The position numbers and the translations under genes are program-made. The notes under the pieces are model-generated. The model was not told the DNA's origin, made no database searches, and saw nothing but the letters and a program-made list of their open reading frames with translations. From Bacillota bacterium (GTDB taxonomy: Bacteria > Bacillota > Clostridia > Acetivibrionales > DTU013): 64,000 nucleotides of DNA. Of the stretch, positions 60,322 to 64,000 are shown one piece after another. Location of the stretch: positions 124,001-188,000 of the forward strand of contig JAEZMD010000019.1 of NCBI GenBank assembly GCA_023435745.1, given 5' to 3'. The first letter of the stretch is position 1. Every line of letters starts with the position of its first letter.

Positions 60322-60700
60322 CGGTCTTCACTGTCGCGGGAACCGCTTTGCCGTATTGTCTGGACAACTGCTTGTAAAGAGACTCCGCAAGTCCCAGTGT
60401 CCCTGTTTGCGATGCCTTCTTCATAAGCTCTTCATCCTGCATGGACTCAAAAATCTCAGTTCCCGGATCTTTCTCGATCAGGTCGGATTTAATGACAGTC
60501 GCCTTCATCTGCTTGTATAACATGTCCAGCATAATGGCTTCGAACTCCTGACATACCGCCTTCAGTTCCTTGTCGTCATTGCTTTGCGACGCCGCTTCCA
60601 GACGCCTGGCAAAGCTATCGTCTGATGCCTGTGTCACAGAATTCGTTGCACTGTTCGTGTAGCCGTTAATCAAATTTGAACTGACCTTGCTTATATCCAT
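60290..60700 (-). CDS. Flagellar rod-binding protein (FlgJ N-terminal domain-like)
   Basis: A 136-residue protein with the rod-binding domain at about 45-105: KAVCQEFEAIMLDMLYKQMKATV and EIFESMQDEELMKKASQTG, here as separate segments. In FlgJ this domain caps the growing flagellar rod; the muramidase domain of full-length FlgJ is absent, as is usual in firmicutes. The C-terminal 25 residues are low complexity (Thr/Ala/Gln). It follows the two rod genes and overlaps the NAGPA gene. Confidence 0.85.
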   Translation of the reverse strand: MDISKVSSNLINGYTNSATNSVTQASDDSFARRLEAASQSNDDKELKAVCQEFEAIMLDMLYKQMKATVIKSDLIEKDPGTEIFESMQDEELMKKASQTGTLGLAESLYKQLSRQYGKAVPATVKTDAAQTETGQA

Positions 60701-60726
60701 TACCTTGATCCCTCTATATTATTTTA

Positions 60727-61527
60727 TTATCTTCTTAAGTTGTTTGCAATACCGAGCATCTCATCCGAGGATTGAATGGCCTTGGAATTTAATTCATACG
60801 CCCTTTGAGCAACGATCAGCTTGACCATTTCCTCAACCGTTTTCACATTAGAGGATTCAATGAAATTCTGGTTGATCAGGCTCACCTGCGTGGTATCCAG
60901 CGCCATAATTGAAGCCCCTGACGCCTCCGTTGCCTTGTAAAGATTTCTTCCAATACTCTCCAGACCGCTTCTGTTATCAAAATATGCAAGGCCAATAACC
61001 TGGCCCGTTGGAACAAACAGCCCGTCCTCATCCGTATAGCTCAGCTCACCGTTTTGCGATACATTCAGCCTGGACAGATCAACATCAATGTAAATTGGAG
61101 ATTCCGATTCATCCAGTACAGGATAGCCCTCGGAAGTCGTCAGCATTTTACCCATGTCTGTCAGACTGACCTTAAAGCTGCCGTCCCTGGTATAATTGAC
61201 TTCACCGGCAGGCCCCTGTATCATGAAAAACGCATCGCCGTCAATATAAAAATCGAGAGGATTGCCTGTCTCTTCCGGGCTTCCCGCCTGGAAATCCTTC
61301 AGCGTAGCCACAGCCGTCGTACCGTGTCCGACCTGCAGATTGACAGGTCTCCCGCCATCCTCCATCACACGGGCTCTGTCCATAGTTTCGTAAAGCAGAT
61401 CCTTGAATTCAATCCGCTCTTTTTTATATGCCGTCGTATTGACGTTGGCAAGATTGTTCGAAATAACATCCACGTTCATCTGTTGTGCCAGCATTCCCGA
61501 TGCTGAGGTCCAAAGCGCTCTCATCAT
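60727..61527 (-). CDS. flhP: Flagellar basal-body rod protein, FlgG type (FlhP-like)
   Basis: A 266-residue distal rod protein. N-terminal helix and motif MRALWTSASGMLAQQMNVDVISNNLANVNTTAYKK are diagnostic (seen here as SNNLANVNT); the C-terminal helix ends TVEEMVKLIVAQRAYELNSKAIQSSDEML, abridged to AQRAYELNSK. The central D1 domain has DGDAFF and YTRDGSF. In B. subtilis the genes after mbl are called flhO and flhP; the order is the same here. GGGAGGG precedes the ATG pair at 61527. Confidence 0.88.
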   Translation of the reverse strand: MMRALWTSASGMLAQQMNVDVISNNLANVNTTAYKKERIEFKDLLYETMDRARVMEDGGRPVNLQVGHGTTAVATLKDFQAGSPEETGNPLDFYIDGDAFFMIQGPAGEVNYTRDGSFKVSLTDMGKMLTTSEGYPVLDESESPIYIDVDLSRLNVSQNGELSYTDEDGLFVPTGQVIGLAYFDNRSGLESIGRNLYKATEASGASIMALDTTQVSLINQNFIESSNVKTVEEMVKLIVAQRAYELNSKAIQSSDEMLGIANNLRR

Positions 61528-61573
61528 ACCGATGACCCTCCCGATCTGCTTATTAAAAACTGTTCATCTATCG

Positions 61574-62353
61574 TTATCTGACTGCTCCAACCTGATTAAC
61601 GGCCTTGTCCAGCGTTTGGTCTATAGCCTGCAATACCTTTTGATTGGCTTCATACGAACGCAGGACTGTGATCATATCCACCATTTCTCTCACTACATTA
61701 ACGTTTGATAATTCAGTAAAGCCCTGTTGGATCGTGCCGGTAAATTCCACGACCTCGGCATCTTCCCCCGCCCGGATCAGATTCATTCCATATTTCCTTA
61801 ATGACGATGTGTCGGCAAATTCGGTGATCAGCAGCCTGTCAATGACTTCGCCCTCCTGCATGACCGTACCGTCTTCTCCAACCGTGAAACTGCCGTCTTG
61901 CAGTATTATGGGACCGTTTTCTCCAAGTACGGTATAGCCTTCTTTTGTGACCAGAGAATTATTACTGCTTCTGGCAAAAGAGCCGTCCCTGGTGAAGAAG
62001 ACGCTGATTTCGCCCTCCGCATTCGGAACGGCAACGGTAAAGAAAGCATTGCTGCTGTCTCTGATGGCCATATCAAGGTTATTATCAGTACTGCTAAGCT
62101 GGCCCTGCGAATAATAGGTGAATACTTCGCCAACATCATTGCCGAGCTCCATCGTCCCAATGTCATATGGCCTGCCCGATGCGGTATCGGTATCTCTCAA
62201 TATTTTTGTCATGACATCGGGAAAGCTTTCAAATACCAGCGTATCCTTCTTATAGCCGTTTGTGCCGGAGTTGGCCATGTTGTTTGAAATAATGTCCATT
62301 TTTTTCTGAATCGCCAGCATGCTCCAGCCGGAGGTATATAAGCCACGTACCAT
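61574..62353 (-). CDS. flhO: Flagellar basal-body rod protein, FlgF/FlgG type (FlhO-like)
   Basis: A 259-residue paralogue of the next gene product. Start MVRGLYTSGWSMLAIQ, rod motif SNNMANSGTNGYKKD, central FFTVAVPN and FFTRDGSFARSS, and C-terminal EMVDMITVLRSYEANQKVLQ. It is the first gene after a sigma-D-like promoter and a terminator that isolates it from mbl. It builds the proximal part of the flagellar rod. CAAGGAG precedes the ATG. Confidence 0.88.
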   Translation of the reverse strand: MVRGLYTSGWSMLAIQKKMDIISNNMANSGTNGYKKDTLVFESFPDVMTKILRDTDTASGRPYDIGTMELGNDVGEVFTYYSQGQLSSTDNNLDMAIRDSSNAFFTVAVPNAEGEISVFFTRDGSFARSSNNSLVTKEGYTVLGENGPIILQDGSFTVGEDGTVMQEGEVIDRLLITEFADTSSLRKYGMNLIRAGEDAEVVEFTGTIQQGFTELSNVNVVREMVDMITVLRSYEANQKVLQAIDQTLDKAVNQVGAVR

Positions 62354-62401
62354 ATAAACTCCTTGAATAGCAAATTACACAAAGGATGTGCACCAGTATT
62401 A

Positions 62402-62428
62402 TTATCGGAAAATAATTCAAACCTCTTA
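62402..62428 (-). promoter_or_regulatory. Sigma-D (sigma-28) flagellar promoter
   Basis: On the minus strand TAAG (62428-62425), 15 nt, TCCGATAA (62409-62402), against the sigma-28 consensus TAAA-N15-GCCGATAA (10 of 12 positions). It lies 49 nt upstream of flhO and fits a motility transcript of flhO-flhP-flgJ-NAGPA. Confidence 0.65.
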
Positions 62429-62445
62429 ACGATTTGCACGTAAAA

Positions 62446-62467
62446 AAGCCGGGGGTTATCCCGGCTT
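62446..62467 (-). terminator. Terminator of mbl
   Basis: An 8-bp stem (AAGCCGGG/CCCGGCTT), 6-nt loop, with a run of Ts on the minus strand, 15 nt after the mbl stop. Confidence 0.85.
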
Positions 62468-62482
62468 CGGAGTTGTATTAAT

Positions 62483-63511
62483 TTATTTTTTGTATTTGCT
62501 CTCGGCGGTTGCGCTCTGCTCAATCGCTTCGATATCGTTGAGTGCTTCTCCCGTACCCAATGCAACGCAGGAAATCGCATCATCCGCAATAATCACATTG
62601 ATGCCTGTCTTCTCCTGCAGCAGCTTGTCCAATCCATATACCAGACTGCCGCCGCCTGTCAGGACGATGCCCCTGTCGCTGATATCGGCTGCAAGCTCCG
62701 GAGGCGTTCTCTCAAGCACCGCATGCACTGCTTCTATAATGCTTGACATCGGCTCCTCCAGGGCCTCCATCATTTCGGAAGAAGTGACAGAGATCGTCTT
62801 CGGCAGACCTGAAATCAGGTTTCTGCCCCTGACATCCATTGCCACCTCCTGTACTCTCGGGTAAACCGTGCCAATATTGATCTTCATCTCTTCCGACGTA
62901 CGCTCGCCGATCATGATATTATGCTTCTTTCTCATATACCGTACAATTGCTTCATCGTACTTGTCACCGGCAACCTTTATTGAAGATGAAACTACAGTGC
63001 CGCCAAGAGAAATAACCGCAATATCAGTTGTTCCTCCGCCGATATCGACCACCATGCTGCCACAAGCCTTAGATATGTCGATGCCCGCTCCTATTGCCGC
63101 AGCAATGGGCTCCTCGATCAGATATGTCTTTCTGGCGCCTGCCTGCATTGCCGCATCAATGACAGCACGTCTTTCGACCTCCGTTACACCGCTGGGAACA
63201 CATACCATGATCCTCGGCTTAAAGAGCCTGAATACCTTATTGCCGCATATTTTATTGATAAAATACTTCAACATTCTCTCTGTGATGTCATAATCGGAGA
63301 TAACGCCATCCCTGAGAGGTCTGATCGCTACTATGTTGCCGGGCGTCCTGCCAAGCATGCGGCGCGCTTCTTCGCCTACCGCCAGAAGCCTGTTTGTATT
63401 TTTTTCTATAGCTACCACAGAAGGTTCCCGCAACACAATTCCCTTGCCTTTGATATAGACCAACACTGAAGCTGTTCCAAGGTCAATACCGATATCCTGT
63501 CCCAAGCCCAA
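62483..63511 (-). CDS. mbl: MreB-like cell-shape actin (Mbl)
   Basis: A 342-residue bacterial actin. Phosphate 1 loop GIDLGTASVLVY at residues 7-18, phosphate 2 VDIGGGTTDIAV near 150, and GSLVYGLDKLL in the adenosine region. It polymerises under the membrane and guides lateral wall synthesis. The start is taken as TTG at 63511 behind AAAGGGG, giving the usual short N-terminus; the GTG at 63547 would add 12 residues and contain the ribosome site. Placement directly after spoIIID, as in B. subtilis, favours mbl over mreB. Confidence 0.9.
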   Translation of the reverse strand: MGLGQDIGIDLGTASVLVYIKGKGIVLREPSVVAIEKNTNRLLAVGEEARRMLGRTPGNIVAIRPLRDGVISDYDITERMLKYFINKICGNKVFRLFKPRIMVCVPSGVTEVERRAVIDAAMQAGARKTYLIEEPIAAAIGAGIDISKACGSMVVDIGGGTTDIAVISLGGTVVSSSIKVAGDKYDEAIVRYMRKKHNIMIGERTSEEMKINIGTVYPRVQEVAMDVRGRNLISGLPKTISVTSSEMMEALEEPMSSIIEAVHAVLERTPPELAADISDRGIVLTGGGSLVYGLDKLLQEKTGINVIIADDAISCVALGTGEALNDIEAIEQSATAESKYKK

Positions 63512-63681
63512 AGATAACACCCCTTTATAAATCCTGTCGTTTTTCACGTCTTTATATAAAATCGTAAAGAATCATAATTGAAAAAATTGTTAAACTATAA
63601 GTTAATCTTATCATAATATTACAATTATGCAACAATTGATTTTCATCCGGATACCACTGTATCAGAATGAATATAGATAAA

Positions 63682-63710
63682 GCCGGAGCAAATGAAATAT
63701 TTGCTCCGGC
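63682..63710 (-). terminator. Terminator-like hairpin after spoIIID
   Basis: A perfect 12-bp stem (GCCGGAGCAAAT and its complement) with a 5-nt loop. On the minus strand TTTATCT follows, a weak U run, 56 nt beyond the spoIIID stop. Confidence 0.65.
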
Positions 63711-63765
63711 CCAGGCTTGGTACATTGGTTATTCATTTTGAATAATCTTACATCCAGGATACCTC

Positions 63766-64000
63766 TTACACCGCTTTTGCGTTTCCTCCCTGATATTTAG
63801 CCTTTGTCGCTTCTCCGCCCCTAATATGTCTCTCAGCCTTGTTTTCCTCAAGCACGACCCTTACATTATCGGCCAGCTCGGAATTTACTTTTACAAGCCT
63901 TTCCGTCACATCCTTGTGTACTGTACTTTTACTGATGCCAAATTTCTTTGCGGCTGCCCTAACGGTCGTCTTTTTATCGATAATGTAATTTGCCAGTTCT
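63766..64000 (-). CDS. spoIIID: Sporulation transcription factor SpoIIID (5' end outside window)
   Basis: The last 77 codons are visible. The helix-turn-helix TVRAAAKKFGISKSTVHKDVTERL and the following RHIRGGEATKAKY are diagnostic of SpoIIID (shown as FGISKSTVHKD and RGGEATKAKY). In the mother cell it tunes the sigma-E regulon and leads to sigma-K expression. The start lies to the right of the window. Upstream of mbl, as in B. subtilis. Confidence 0.95.
   Translation of the reverse strand, partial: ELANYIIDKKTTVRAAAKKFGISKSTVHKDVTERLVKVNSELADNVRVVLEENKAERHIRGGEATKAKYQGGNAKAV

Noticed and set aside
1..64000. CRISPR arrays, insertion sequences, tRNA or rRNA genes
   Set aside because: No regularly spaced direct repeats, transposase-like frames or tRNA/rRNA sequence seen on either strand; a dedicated RNA search could still find a divergent small RNA.

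Overview
The window looks like the chromosome of an anaerobic, motile, endospore-forming firmicute of the class Clostridia that lives on plant polysaccharide. The evidence is sporulation and germination genes (spoIIID, yabG, a gerA-gerB-gerC operon, a SleL-type LysM/GH18 cortex hydrolase), flagellar basal-body genes, an S-layer-homology protein, many ABC sugar-transport genes, AGGAGG-type ribosome sites and frequent TTG/GTG starts. The order spoIIID-mbl-flhO-flhP at the right edge is the one known from Bacillus subtilis. No rRNA, tRNA, insertion sequence, prophage or CRISPR array was seen.

1-22.3 kb is a carbohydrate catabolic region. Operon A (minus strand, promoter near 7.6 kb) encodes two ABC permeases, a 3-hydroxyisobutyrate-dehydrogenase-like enzyme, a Gfo/Idh/MocA dehydrogenase, a TIM-barrel isomerase/epimerase, a solute-binding lipoprotein, a PPC-domain protein and a GH2 glycosidase. 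A GntR/FadR-type regulator and a second TIM-barrel enzyme are divergent from it. Operon B (minus strand) encodes a second PPC protein, a second complete importer, an RraA-type aldolase, an apiosidase-like glycosidase and a cupin. Divergent from B lie a YesM-type histidine kinase without a response regulator, a split transketolase, a third TIM-barrel enzyme and a D-2-hydroxyacid dehydrogenase. The set resembles catabolism of a plant branched or unusual sugar, possibly apiose; the substrate is an inference.

22.4-41.2 kb is mixed housekeeping and sporulation: metY, hflKC, an MFS exporter with a lipid kinase and a PAP2 phosphatase, a germination hydrolase, an unknown lipoprotein, a LexA/CI-like regulator divergent from a tiny Spo0E-like gene, cdd, a CorA gene with an elaborate leader, a 14-residue-repeat miniprotein, a DUF6320/acyltransferase pair and gerABC.

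41.2-47.6 kb holds a cobalamin-riboswitch-controlled btuFCD-type importer, a TipA-like MerR regulator, an unknown 600-residue protein and a small ACT-like protein. 47.6-52.5 kb is trpEGDCF without trpBA. Its leader carries GAG triplets at an exact 5-nt period across eleven positions, and a second array covers the trpD ribosome site; this is the signature of binding sites for TRAP (MtrB), and it is the most striking feature of the window.

52.6-64 kb holds a thioredoxin-thioredoxin reductase fusion, a cytidylate-kinase-like protein, yabG, an SLH protein with YcdB/PepSY repeats, a probably leaderless cysteine-cluster gene, and the spoIIID-mbl-flagellar rod cluster. Two genes have excellent ribosome sites and homology-supported N-termini but no ATG/GTG/TTG at the expected start (ATC at 16338, ACG at 36008), and gerB shows a similar problem.
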